Source: Persicaria tinctoria (taxonomy: Eukaryota; Streptophyta; Magnoliopsida; Caryophyllales; Polygonaceae). From it: a DNA stretch of 64,000 nt. Every line of letters begins with the position of its first letter. Position 1 is the stretch's first letter. A program made the position numbers and the translations under genes. The DNA lies in contig JBANSL010000008.1 in NCBI GenBank assembly GCA_037127255.1, positions 4,240,896 to 4,304,895 on the forward strand. Direction: 5' to 3'. Below are positions 23,261 through 39,104 of the stretch, piece by piece. Under the pieces are notes generated by a model. The model saw only the letters and a list, made by a program, of their open reading frames with translations, was not told where the DNA came from and did not search any database.

Positions 23261-24789
23261 ATGACAACGATCTGAAAGGGCCAGAGGAGCTACGTTGAAG
23301 GGGTTGTTTTGGTTGCAGCTAGGGTTTTTGTTTCATATCAAATATCGATATATTTTAGTTAGTTATGACTTATGTCATGTCTAAGCGAGAGAAATATAAT
23401 AAAGTATTGGGTAAGGATGGTAACAGGGCGGGTTTGAGATGAACATAGGTGGAGCTGTAGGTAAGGAGAGCATTTACCCCTCCTTTCTTTTGATGAACTA
23501 CATATTCTCCTTATCGATAGCTTTATTTTAATACTGTGTCTAATATGATTTAATATGATATTTGAGTTAATTACGAGCATTTTAAAATCGAATGGATAAT
23601 AACTGCTTTAACCCTACATCAATAAACTAAAATGTCTTTATATCTTAGTTACCTCAACATTATCTTACTATAATTCGGTTCAATAACTTCAAAAAGAGAG
23701 GTTATATTGCTTACTTTTTCTGTATGTGTAAGATTATTTTATTATTCATTATATATATTGTTTTCACTATTATTATTTTGTGACCTTATTTTTGGATTAT
23801 TTCATTTATTTATTCATTTTTCGTTCCTTTAATATAAAAACAATATTGTCTTAATATTACAAAGCAGAAAATCAATATTTTCGCAGTATTTATGGAACGT
23901 GGAAGGCTTTTACTTTTTAGTGTCCTACACGGGTTTCTAGAGACATGAGACTGTTGTTTATAAGAGTACTTATTTCACCTTTTGTTTGAGAGATGGAATA
24001 GGAGACTTACACCCGTGCACAACCACCATCGGGCTGTGGCACACTGGCTACTGGCACATGCATGATGGGGGTTTATTTACATTTTCTTTGAAATAAATAT
24101 ATATAAATATAAATTGTTTTTGTCTAAACTCCAATTGCTTTCTCATTTTAAAGATTTGGAGAAACATTTAGTTTTAAATAATGCCCTAGATTTAGAAAAG
24201 CTCTATTTTTTGTGTTACTTTTTCATTTCAAAGAATGAGATAAAAAAAATATATATTAAATTAAAAAATGATTAAAAATTTTCAAAAATTCTAAAATCCC
24301 CAAATAAAGAAGTTACTGGGGATCCAATAAAAGCTCCTACCTGGCTAGCTACCTCAATAGGGTAGTGGTTGTTATTATTATCAATGAGTTTTATCTTGAA
24401 AGAAATTAATTTCAATGCCTAGCTAGCTAGCTTTAATATCAAATGTACAGCTGTGTGGACTGGACTCTGGAGTATCATGGCTCGTTGAATTGGTTTTATT
24501 AGCAATTAAAGATTAGGTTTCAAGGGAAGCTCCAACTGTGAGGCAACACAGTAGGAGACCATTAATATAAGGAAAGAGGTCGGTGGGGCGTCGCAAGAAA
24601 CACATCGACTCCCAAATTATGCTGCATCGGTTTCAATCTTATGTCGATTCGTGTCATATGTTGGTTGAACATGGTAAATACGATTGCTCACCTTCCATCT
24701 AGGAGAGTTATTCTAGTGTAGATGGCGATTGGTGTTTGTGGTGTTCTTGATTTTGGAGACCGATCATTATCTACATTAATATATTAATA
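23261..24789. other. AT-rich intergenic DNA
   Basis: No gene, RNA gene or bounded mobile element was recognised. Confidence 0.4.
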
Positions 24790-25150
24790 AGTTTTTTTTT
24801 TTGGTCTGAAAAAGCTTGCTCATATCGGCTTTTCGTGTCGACAAGTCTATATAATTTGATGATATGTACGAAAAGTCGGTGTCGACAAACTTTTTCCAAG
24901 CAAAACAAAGTTTGCTGACACCGAAAGTTGGCGAATGATCGTGTATTTAACGAAAATTTGATGGGCTATCTAAAAAAATCTGAGCAATCGATATATGAAA
25001 AAAGCTTGATAACACCGGCTTTTCGTGTCAACAAGTCTATATATTTTGCCGACACGGAAAATCGATATCCGGAAAAAGCTTATTGACACCAACTTTTCGT
25101 GTCGAAAGTCGATGAATGGGCGTGTATTTGACGAAAATTTGCCTCTTCTA
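24790..25150. repeat. Degenerate inverted and tandem repeat cluster
   Basis: The words CGGCTTTTCGTGTCGACAAG, CGAAAAGTCGGTGTCGACAA, ACCGGCTTTTCGTGTCAACA, GCCGACACGGAAAA and ACCAACTTTTCGTGTCGAAA recur in both orientations. GTGTATTTGACGAAAATTTG and GTGTATTTAACGAAAATTTG occur about 170 bp apart. This resembles the subterminal repeat zone of a DNA transposon, but no flanking terminal repeat or target duplication was fixed. Confidence 0.5.
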
Positions 25151-27543
25151 TATTAGTCCCTTGATATATTGGTATTCCTTATTTGGCTTAAGGAAAGGAT
25201 TTTGAAAAAAATTAGGTTTCATTATGTTAAATTTGCTCCAAAAAAAGGTAATGAAGGGCAATTATATGGAGGTGGGAATTCCCCATTGGATAAGAGAGAA
25301 TGATTAGTAGCACTACAAGATCACATGCATGGACAGAATGACAATAATGTTAGAATGCGTTGACATATGTATACATGTTGATGTCTAATTGTAATAACTA
25401 TGGCTGGAAAAAAAATTGTCATGAAAATCGAAAACCAAACCAATATAATTGATAACTAAGTATATTGGTTATCAATATATTTGGTACGGTAACAGTAATT
25501 AAAATAAAAAAGTTGGTATCACTATTATCAATCGATTTGAAATGGGTAGTTACGATAATATCAACCAATTCTTACCAAACCAGTTATATTTAGTTTTATT
25601 TTTATTTTTTTAATTTATTTTGTAATTGTTTTAATTCTTTACCTTTGTATGTAAAATGTAATTAGGTATATTGGAAAATTAAGAGGAAAAAAAAGTGCCG
25701 CTCTGCCTCAGTAGTCCATTTGAACTCTCATTCAGATCTAGGTTTTCTTCAATTTCTTCGGCTTCAACTGCTTTAATGGTGGCGGTCACCCTCTGATCGA
25801 ATTCGAGTTAATCTTCATCTCCTTTGTTCATAGAGGGTAAGTATCGATCATTCCTCCACATCCTCGTCTCCTTCCTTCGTGGTATTTGCACTTCATCTCA
25901 CAATCTCGTCTCCTTTGGCACGCCTTCAGAACCCTGTTTTCACATCGATATCTTCATCTCAGTCGGCAGTATCCACACTCCACAACCTCACGCTTAAATA
26001 TTGACGGTTCATACGAAAACCTAAACGTTGAGGGAAAAAACATAGAAATTGATGACATTAAAATATATTTAAGGTTGTTTGATTAGAATAAAAATGACAT
26101 TATTTCAAACTTCAAAACAAACCATCCCCATAAACCTAGTGGAAGAAAAAGATAATTTAAAACTCATTAAACTTATACGTTGGTTAATGGTTCGATCCTA
26201 AAACAGGGAAAAATAAATAAAAATGTTCCCATGGGGAGAGGGGGGGAGTGGTGTGATGGCATGCGTAGTAAGCAGATATGTGGTAAAAAAGAGGCATAAT
26301 TCAAACACGATGGATTGTGTTGTGGTAGCTGGTTGGGTTGGGCTTTACATGATTCATCCCACGAACCTCTTCTGACTGCTGCCTTACCAAATGACTCAAA
26401 ACCACATAAATGAGCGATGACGGCAACTTCTGGCATCACCATTCACTTTGCCCACCATCAAAGTAAATATGTCCGGCCAGTTTTTTTAAGTTTGCTTTTT
26501 GCAACAATTTAGGGAAACAACCAATAAGGCAAAGTGCTTCAATAATAGAGCTCTTCTATAGTTTTTCACCATTACCTACTTTCATAGCATTAGATACTTG
26601 GCCTTTAGATTGTCTATTTTTAAATGAAGGGGAAATTGCATCAAATATTTACTATAACATCATACCACATTGACATTTTGGATAGGTTGTGGTTTGTACC
26701 TTGCTCGCACCATCATCACATAGATCCCACCGTTCAGTATATCACGTAAGAATTTGAGGTAAAATGTAGGAAGTTTCAAATATGGAAAGTCATTCGGTAT
26801 TGTTCATCTGGCGCCATCCTTTAAAAAAAGTTTTAAAGTGATCAACGAAAGCAAAAGCGATGAATCTTTTTCATTTATCCGAATATTTTCAATATTTCTT
26901 CTAATTTGTCGTCAATAACAATTGCAAGATGTTTTCATTCCCAATAAAACTTATGGTACTAATAGCACAATTAACCCAAATGGTTTGCTATTTGATGCAA
27001 AAGTTTCCCTAAAAACAAGTGTTTGATTTAAGAGTTGTGTCGGTTTGTAAGTAAATCAAAATGGGTAAGATTGGGGCCATTGTTGAAGTACGAGCAAGAA
27101 AAGGACAGTAGATTAATGAGACACATCATGTGAGGGATGAGATGGGTGACAGATTATGCCCCTTCTCCCTTTTTTCTGCCATTCAAAGTGCTCTCCTCAC
27201 TGGTTTTTATGGCTTTCCCCATTGCTATTGCTATTGCTATTGCTATTCAATTCATTATTATCCAAAATAGCTTGAAATAGTAAAAGGGGAAACCGCTTGA
27301 TCCTTCCCATTTTACTGTTGCCCTAATTTTTGCAAATTTGGGAAACAGGTAGTGTGTTATTTGCTTATGATGATGTGGGTGTCATATGCCAAGTTCTTCC
27401 ATACAGAAGTAATTACAAGTTAATGTGGAGCTTAGTTAACAATGATATGCTATTTTCCTAGAATTTGTATTCAACAACCTTTTTCATGAATGTTATAGCA
27501 CCCTACAAAAGCCACAAAGAGCCACCATTATAGTTGGGAGTCA
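25151..27543. other. Intergenic DNA upstream of the RPS18 duplication
   Basis: No gene is recognised. Around 25690-25840 a CT-rich stretch followed by AGAGG|GTAAGT looks like an orphan 5' exon with a splice donor, but no coding exon follows. An (ATTGCT)n repeat, about 4.5 units, lies at 27221-27247. Confidence 0.4.
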
Positions 27544-28428
27544 TTTATAAATGTTCGGATAAGTTTGTGATCATCTACCCACATAACCATCACGCGGGTA
27601 GCAAAAATCGAACCTATAAACCCTTACCAATAGAGGGTATCGACTGTATTCTGTTGGTAGGGGGAATGGAATGCATAAAGTTTGGAAATAAGATTGTTAA
27701 AACCTTTCAAACTAAAAATTTGATAACATTGTCAAACAAGGAAATATTCAAATGCTCAAGGTACTTTGAAGTATGGTTGAGGCATACATGACATAGCACA
27801 CAACTGTGCATATATATCCAGGACGAGCGCACCTGCAAAAATGGCTTGCCCACACCAAACCAACATTCCCAGAGTTGAATAAAGCCTGCGCCTACTCACC
27901 TCACACATGCTTATATTCTTGTTTGAATCCGTTATCTCTAGATTTGATACATAAGCCTGTTCTTTCAAAGACGAAAATTTGGGTGGGGTACAGGGCTTAA
28001 CCAACTCGCTCCAGTGAAGAGCATGCCAGCAAAGAATTTTGCTCTTCAAGAAGCCGTCTAGACCTTCCAACAGAGTACAACTTCGGCATGGTGGAGCGTT
28101 TGACCCTATCACTGACCATGAAAAGTGAGTCACTACTAGTTTTTTCGCAGGCTCTAGAGCATTTTTACACGAAAGAGAGGATGGACCGGACAAAACATTG
28201 ATGGAAACTGAAAATATCTCATCCCAACAAGGATAGAGCTTATAGAATCTGCAATCTACAGAAGTACTAGGAATTTTGCAGAACAGAAACACATTTTCCA
28301 GACTAAAGATTCATTGTGAAATTTGCACCATAAAAGATATGCATTGTGAGAAGTAATAACTGAGTGAAAACAAAATCTGCAGTAGAATAGAGTAGACAGG
28401 ATATGAAAGAGTGCAATGCACCCACCCT

Positions 28429-30217
<1,789 letters not shown>

Positions 30218-30340
30218 CTTCACAGCTTGTTCGTCCTCCTCCTTTGCACTCGGCGGCGGCTCTCTCGGCTGCAAGGCTCCTAGTGCGGTGGCGCAGAACG
30301 GAAAGAGGAAGGTTTTAACGATGGATAAATACTCTAGTGA

Positions 30341-30349
30341 AAACCCTAA
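30341..30349. promoter_or_regulatory. Telo-box of RPS18 copy A
   Basis: AAACCCTAA, a motif enriched in plant ribosomal-protein promoters, lies about 125 bp 5' of the start codon. It is preserved at a similar position in copy B. Confidence 0.6.
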
Positions 30350-30660
30350 TTTGTTCAGAGATTTGAAATACCGAAAACACCCTTTTACATTTTGGATTCC
30401 CCAAATCTAATTTATCTAGCTATAATATGATACCTGGCGAAATCTACTTAACTATGGTCCAATGATTTTTTAACCAATTAAAAAATTCACACTTTTTATC
30501 CAATTGTATAATATAAAATTCTTCAATTTCTATCTAATTCTATCAAATTTATATCCAATTAAGACAAGATTTTATCCAATTTTGTTGAATATGGATACAT
30601 TTTCAGAACATATGATTGCATATCTTTAATGAGACAGTATAAGTTTTAATTTAGGTAAAA

Positions 30661-31328
30661 ATTTAAGGTGGCTCATCCGGGTTGACCCGACCCGAACATT
30701 CCGGGTGGGGGTCAACCCGAAGATCCGAGATTTTTAAAAATGCGACTCGCCACCCGACCCGAACCCGAGATTTGTAATTCCGGGTTTTCTGGGTCGGGTA
30801 ATGGGTTCACCCGAAAACCCGAGTTTTAAAATTCCGATATATTTTACGGTTTTCAAAGGCGTAACACATATAGATTTGTAATATTTTTTTAATTTTTCTT
30901 ATATATATTATATTGTATATATATAGTATCTAGTATGTAAGTGTGCATATATGTGTTATATGCACACTGTATACATGTTGATATTAACATATATAACATT
31001 GTATACATATTAACATGGTATATACCATGGTATATATACACTGTACACACGTACGGTACCCATATGCACAATGTATACATATTAACATATATAAAAGTAT
31101 ACCTATACCATATGTATATTTATTAAAAAAAATTAAAAAAAAAAAAATTCGGGTCAACGGGTCCACCCCCGAGACCTGCCGGGTCTGACCCCGACTCGCC
31201 TGTTGACCCGGGATTTTCTAAAATTCGACCCGAGACCCGACCCCTAGGGGTTTCGGGTCAACCCCAACCCCGTGTTTTTCGGGTCGGGTCGGGTGGGGTT
31301 TCCGGGTCGGGTCTATTTTTAGCCACCC
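30661..31328. mobile_element. TIR element with CGGGT-rich ends
   Basis: The left end has GGTGGCTCATCCGGG and the right end, inverted, GGTGGCTAAAAATAGACCCG. Both subterminal zones are dense in GACCCG/CGGGTC words. The centre (30890-31130) is a TA-rich repeat zone with ATACACATG-like words. TAGGTAAAA occurs on both sides (30652-30660 and 31329-31337) and may be the target duplication, although the left side then carries six extra bases before GGTGGCT. It lies between the two RPS18 units. No ORF is credible. Confidence 0.6.
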
Positions 31329-32505
31329 TAGGTAAAATCCCTTAGTCATTATATAAGGTGAATATTCAAGAGGAGTTTTGTAATATTTTAATATGTAGTG
31401 AAATATTTCTCAAGACAAAATAAAAATATCTCTGGTTTAGGGTTATGAATCTCCATTCTCCACTATAAAAAGAGGATCCGAAATATTGTCACCTAAGCAA
31501 GAAATCAAATAAACAAAGCACGATATTAAGTACAAACAATCTAATTATCTTATTTACCACTATCATTATTACGGTTTTTTTATATATAAAAGTTCGAATA
31601 AGTTTATCTTTAGTCCCTCATAGTCATAAATCTCCTCCCCACACGACAATCACACGGGTAGCAAAAATCGAACCTATGAACTTTTTGCGAGGAAGAGAGT
31701 AAGAGACACCCTTAGTCCTTACCAATTGAGGGTATCGACTATATTCTGTTGGTAGGGGAAATGGAATAATAAGGTTTGGAAATAAGATTGTTAAAAGTTA
31801 AAACCTACAAACTAAAAATTTGATAACATTGTCAAACAAGAATTATTCAAATGCTCAAGTTACTTTGAAGTTTGCTCGGGTCAAACATGACAGAGTGCAC
31901 ATATATATCCAGGACGAGCGCACCAGCAAAAAATGGCTTGCCCATGCCCAATCCCACACTCCCAGAGTTGCATCCGAACTGCGCCAACTCGCCCAACCAT
32001 GCTATATTGTTGTTCGAATCCATCATCTCAGATTCTCTGCTTAACAAACACAAACCAGTCGTTCGTTTTCTGTTCTTCCAAAGACGAAAATTTGCGGAGC
32101 AAAGTTTAACCTACTTGCACCAGTGAAGAGCATGTCAGCAAAGGTATCAGCGCCTTTTAACCTACTTCAAAAAGAGTACAACTCCTGCGTGTTGGAGAAC
32201 TCGACATTATCACTGATCACGCCACCTGTAAATGCTCTGGAGCTAAAGAGAGTATGGACCAGATAAAACATTGATGGAAACAGAATACCTGATCTCAAGT
32301 TCTCAACTAGGATAGAGCTTATAGAATCTACAGCTACAGAAATAGTATGAATTTGGCAGAACATGAACACATTTTCCAGACTAAAGATTCATAGCGAAAT
32401 TGCACCACAAAAGATGATTCATTGTGAGAAGTAACAACTGAGTGAAAACAAAATCTGCAGTAGAACAGAGTCGACAGACATGTAAGAGTGCCATGCACCC
32501 ATCCT

Positions 32506-34183
<1,678 letters not shown>

Positions 34184-34310
34184 CTTCACAGATTCTTCTC
34201 CTTTGCACTCGGCGACGTCGGCGGCGTCACTCTCGGCTGAGGCTTCTAGATGGATGCAGCAGCAGAATGGAAACAAACCTGCTTTTAGCGATGCATAAAT
34301 ACTCAGTCAA

Positions 34311-34319
34311 AAACCCTAA
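34311..34319. promoter_or_regulatory. Telo-box of RPS18 copy B
   Basis: AAACCCTAA, about 128 bp 5' of the start codon. A palindromic AAACGACGCCGTTT follows at about 34323-34336 and is absent from copy A. Confidence 0.6.
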
Positions 34320-34785
34320 TAGAAAACGACGCCGTTTAGACCCAACAACTGAACTTTTTAAATACCGAAAATACCCTCTAAACCAATCACTGAACATTTT
34401 AAATACCGAAAATACCCTCTTCCACTATGAAATGCAGATAACAAATTAACAGTCCAGCTTGAATATACAGAAGACGAAGCTCAGAGTGGATTCAAGAAGA
34501 TTGAGGTATTTTCTCTTTCAATGCCTTGAAAATTGTTCATCATCCGAACTCAATTGCTTTTGTAATTACAGCTTCCATGGATCATTTTGTTCAAAAGAAA
34601 ATCTGGGATGGGAATTAAAAGATGAGATCTTTTTAAGTGGTGAAAAAGGGGATAATTCGCCTTTCAATTAATCTGCTATAGAAATCTGAATCATTAGATG
34701 AATTGCTTTGCTGTTTTACAGTTTTACAGGGGTTAGTTGCATCAACTGACATGTAAAAGCTGGATTGATCGTCTAATTGTTGAGG

Positions 34786-35543
34786 ATGGCTGTTTTCCTT
34801 CCAGGGCGAGTACTTACAGCAATGTGTTGTCCAGCACAGAAAGAACCCATTGCTCATAGTGAGTGAATCATGGTTGAAGTTAACTGGGATTCATTTGTTT
34901 GACATCATAAATTCTTGGGCTGAATTGCTTTTATCATGACAGAGAACCAGCAGCTGAGGCATGAAGTCGCGATTATTCGGAGACGTTCATTGGTATGTTG
35001 TGGGAGCTTGTTAGCTACTATTTTACTGTCACCGCCTTCATGGGCAGACGGAAATTCGGATGACAAGAAGGGCGAGGATGAAGGCGTGGCAGGTGCATTT
35101 AAGTCACTCTTTGATCCTAATGAGAAAACCAAGTCAGGAAAGGTCTTGCCAAAGGCCTACTTGAAGTCAGCAAGAGAGGTGGTTAAGACCCTTCGCGAGT
35201 CACTGAAGGAAGACGCGACAGATGCTGCTAAGTTTCGACGTACTGCAGATGCTGCAAAGGAGTCCATTCGGGACTACTTGAGTAACTGGAGGGGTCAGCC
35301 AATCGTTGCTAAGGAGGTAATGATACACATTTGTTGGTTTGATTTTCTTCTCTTCAGGACTCTTAAAAGTTGTGAGGGCCTGCGCTTTGCTGCGTATTCT
35401 TGCAGGAATCCTATCGCGAGCTTGAGAAAGCATTTAGAACCCTGGCCGGTTTTTACTCCAAGGCAGGGCCGTCTGCAGCGCTATCTGAAGAGGTTAAGTC
35501 TGAGATTATACGTGATTTGGATGCAGCTGAAGAGTTCTTGTAG
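34786..35543 (+). CDS. PSB27-2: PSB27-H2 (LPA19), PSII D1-processing factor
   Basis: Three exons: 34786-34858, 34943-35316 and 35406-35543, in frame, 194 residues. The N-terminus is a chloroplast transit peptide. It is followed by a twin-arginine type lumenal signal (IIRRRSLVCCGSLLATILL, ending PSWADG), so the mature protein should lie in the thylakoid lumen. The PSB27 four-helix fold follows: LPKAYLKSAREVVKTLRESL, FRRTADAAKESIRDYLSNW, ESYRELEKAFRTLAGFYSKA and EIIRDLDAAEEFL. LPKAYLKSAREV and the FYSKAGPS turn match the H2 form (LPA19), known to assist C-terminal processing of the D1 precursor, rather than PSB27-H1. The last exon is read in a different frame from the long open frame that continues past exon 2. 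It is divergent from RPS18 copy B and convergent with HISN5. Confidence 0.92.
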
Positions 35544-36194
35544 TGCTTCATGTGTCTCCCGAAATGTAGAAAATCAAAATACTCTCTTCATTGCAGTGCA
35601 TGATTCTTTGGTTTCTTTGCCTCAAATCCCAATTCATATGTGACCTCATTATCATAGTTGTCAACATCTGTGTTATGTGCTTACTAGAGATGCTCAGTGG
35701 GGAGAGCAACTTCAATCAAGAATACTTCCTAGGTTTATTGCGGATTTGTAAACACCCAAGCACAATCTGACCCATAAAGATATTCACAATAGACAGACTT
35801 CAACAGATGCTTTAAAGCTTGGCTTCAAGAATAACACACCAATGACAATAACCTAGATGAAGTAGTCAAAGGTTGCCTTCAACTTCTCCTTTATTACAAG
35901 TCTCAATACCCTTCCTTTTAAAATGGATAAGCAGCATATATGTTTTTCCATATGGGAAATCAAGTTTACAAATGGAATACATTATTGAGGATTACAAACT
36001 TAGTAGTACCCAGGTGATGCATGCTTGAGAACAGTGTAACTCGCCCTGCTAACAAGAAAGAATGCATCTGCAACAACTGGGATGGGAAGAACTTCAGATA
36101 CCTGTCCTGTTTGAATATGAAAGCAATTCTTGGGCAAGTGTATCAGAATGGGAGTGATTGCCACCTCATAGTCGGGGTTTTGTGATGGCTTGAG
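35544..36194. other. Convergent 3' flank of PSB27-H2 and HISN5
   Basis: No gene seen; it should contain both 3' untranslated regions. Confidence 0.5.
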
Positions 36195-38753
36195 TCAAGA
36201 ACGTGACAAAACTCCTTTTGAACTGCAGAAATAAAACACCAGTGGCTGGAATTAATATCTACTAACACGGAACCAAGTACTGACAAATGTGAGATACAGC
36301 TATTTGCCATTGTCGATTAACTGACATAAGATGCTGTGTATACGTACATGAGAGTAAAGAGAATTAAATAAGTTCGAAATAAATTTATGATATGGAATTA
36401 GTTAAATCTAGACACGATTATTGCACAGTTAAGTACTAAGAAGAATAAGAGATTTGCATAATAAAAGGCTCACATCATGCTCTCATCAAAACTATAGCAA
36501 GTGTATCAGAATAGGTTGGGGGCACAAACCTTGGTATAGTCCCAGCACGACGAGTATCATATTCAGTAGCTTGTCTGAGAGCTCTGGCAAAAGCTTTGAA
36601 GGTGGCCTCAATTATATGGTGAGAATTTTTTCCAGCAAGCTGCATTTGAAGCACAAAAGTTCGCATAACTACTAAACTAAGGATCACAAAAGCGGCACAA
36701 AAATTTGCTAAACTAGTTCAATGAAGTTTAATAGTATTAACTTTCGTCTGTAAGGGACTACTGAAATTTAGAATCTTAGGTGATGATAAAAGGTAAATGT
36801 GGGTTCAAGTGGGAAGATGGATATCTTACCTGTCTAATATGAAGTGTCATCCCAGAAGTATTCACCAAAGACTGAAAGAAATGCTCCACTAACTGCATGA
36901 CAAAAATCGAGTCCAAAAGTAAGTTTCAACAGTTGCAATTCTTAAAAAAAATCTTATTGTATGTCAGATTTCATATACTGAGCATCCGTAAAAACATGAC
37001 CATTTAAATATGGCCTTCATTAACATATCAAACAAGTTTGTGAGGTTGAGGAAATTAGCCATAATAGCATCCGATATATGTTAAGCTTATGGATGTGGCA
37101 GGTTTACAATACAAATGATCCTTGGTCCTTTACAACCAAAAGGCAGTTTTCAAACAATATGCATCTAGCAAAGAAGCAACATCAAATAGAAAAACATAGT
37201 AGTCAAGGAGATGCAGACTTGAGCCTATGTCTTAAATTTAATATTTTTACATAAGGAATGTAAGTAATTAAACATTAATTCCACATAAAACATGACTGAA
37301 ATGTAGCAAGTTCAATTAAACAGAACTCAGGAAGAATTATTAAACAAAATAAAAAATACCATACCTGAGTGTCATATGTACCAACTCTCTCTGTGGGTAT
37401 ATGTAAATCATAACCTAAATAAGGTCGCCCTGACAAATCCTAAACAACAGAATCACAAATGGCATCAAAGCAATTAGCATAAACAGTTAAACACCCAGAG
37501 TTATACATGGCATCAATCATGTCATTTGCAACATCTCTTAGATATTACCATCTAAAAATAGGGCATACAAACTAAAAAGCTCGATGGTCAAATTAAACAT
37601 AAAAGTTTCCAGAGGATGAATCAATGGATTTCAGGGCCTCCCCCACCTACAGCTAGTACTAATTCAACTATTTTCAGAAATTAATTTTGCAAGAAAATTA
37701 TCAATAATCATGACACATGTGAAGGTGATGAAACATACCAATGAAACATGAATTAGGGCCTCATCCAGTGGTGCAGAGAAATCGCCAAATCTATTGATCC
37801 CCTTCCTGTCACCTAGTGCCTGTAGCAAAGCCTGCACCTTGACAGAAGGCAAGTGAGCAACACTTGGCATCATAGCAAAAACTATAACAAAGCAATCCAC
37901 ACTCATAAATCATCAATACAGAAGTCCAAGAACAAATCAATATGCTGAAGGAGTAATAAACTAGAGCCCCAATACAAACAATTGAATAGTTCCATTAAAA
38001 TTTTGCAAGATTCCACTATGATTCTCATCCAAAAAGGAGTAAAAATCAGAGTAAAATGCTATAGAGGAAACATACCGATCCAATGGCAAGTGCAACATCT
38101 TCATTGGTGTGATGATCATCGATATGAGTATCTCCGGTAGCTCTAACATGCACGTCGAATAAACCATGAGAAGCAAGTTGCTACCAATGAAAAAACACCA
38201 ATTTATGCATCAAAATATCACATGGATGTGGTAATTTTAAGCGGAACAGAAATTTCAAGCAACTGCTCACATCCAACATATGATCAAGAAAGGGGATTGA
38301 AGTGCTGCTATCAGCCACTCCTGTACCATCCAAGTTCAGCTTCACAAACACATTGGTCTCCTTCGTTACCCGCTTCATCTCTCCAATTCGACCTGGTATT
38401 AACAATTTAACACAGACATCGAAACCCTAATCTTACAAATTGAATTTGCAAATAGAGGTAAATAAATCGACTTGCTACACAACAAATTCTGGAAGAAAAG
38501 AACTGAAACCTTCTAATTGACAGTATATCATGGGAGTAATACCTGCTTCGATGGAGAGAGAAGTCGCGGGCAAGCCGCTGTTGTCGACGGAGGTGGCGCG
38601 GGGAGAGTTCATTGTCAGAGCGAGCTTGCGTTTGTGAGAAGGCGAGGAGAAGGATAGTGGAAGCGTAGAGCTCCGACGGCAAAGGATGGCGGGCGGAGAA
38701 ATGGAAGGCGAAGCTCTGAGCAGCTGAGTGTGTCCAGGGATTGACAGCTCCAT
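36195..38753 (-). CDS. HISN5: Imidazoleglycerol-phosphate dehydratase, chloroplastic
   Basis: Eight coding exons on the minus strand: 38543-38753, 38271-38392, 38076-38180, 37739-37831, 37365-37439, 36830-36892, 36530-36639 and 36195-36222, joining in frame to 268 residues. The first exon from [12 protein letters not shown] is a Ser/Pro-rich transit peptide. The catalytic core has the two manganese-binding histidine clusters: HMLDQLASHG, then [18 protein letters not shown], and later LVEHFFQSL and [19 protein letters not shown]. The protein ends [13 protein letters not shown] as in plant enzymes. It dehydrates imidazole-glycerol phosphate to imidazole-acetol phosphate in plastid histidine synthesis. 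The start was set at the first in-frame ATG; a frame without ATG runs a little further upstream. The last exon is only 28 bp, so automated calls may miss it. No defects are seen. Confidence 0.95.
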
Positions 38754-39095
38754 ACGGCGGAGTAAAGAGGAGCCGGCGACAGTTGACGGTTTCCGGTAAG
38801 GGGTGAGGGGGACATCCAATACGACGGCGTATTTAGTATTTATAGCCCAATTATTTTAGCATTAGTGTTAGGGTAATTGGGGGAGTTTTTATTTTACAAA
38901 TTTGCCCGCAAAGTACGAAATTTTACAAAACATCACATACAATTAGCTGTAAATTACAAGAAACCGCTGATTTTATTTTTTTTGATGAAGTCATGTACCA
39001 CCTTTAAACGTCTTTATGCTTAAAAAGTTTTTTTTAGTAGGCTTGTGAGAAATGAGTCAAGTTCGAACATAATCTTAAATTTAGACTCGAGTTTA
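38754..39095. other. HISN5 upstream region
   Basis: It contains the HISN5 5' leader and promoter, then from about 39050 a copy of a dispersed repeat (GTTCGAACATAATCTTAAAT...GACTCGAGTTTAAAAAT) that is also present at 44.05 and 49.3 kb. Confidence 0.4.
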
Positions 39096-39104
39096 AAAAT
39101 ATGT

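Noticed and set aside
25313..25322. CACTACAAGA, a word found at CACTA transposon ends
   Set aside because: Its orientation faces away from the repeat cluster to its left, and no partner end or 3-bp duplication was found.
27756..28292. 178-codon open frame on the minus strand 3' of RPS18 copy A
   Set aside because: The duplicated counterpart near 31.85-32.3 kb is broken in several places, and no protein family is recognised, so it is treated as 3' flank.
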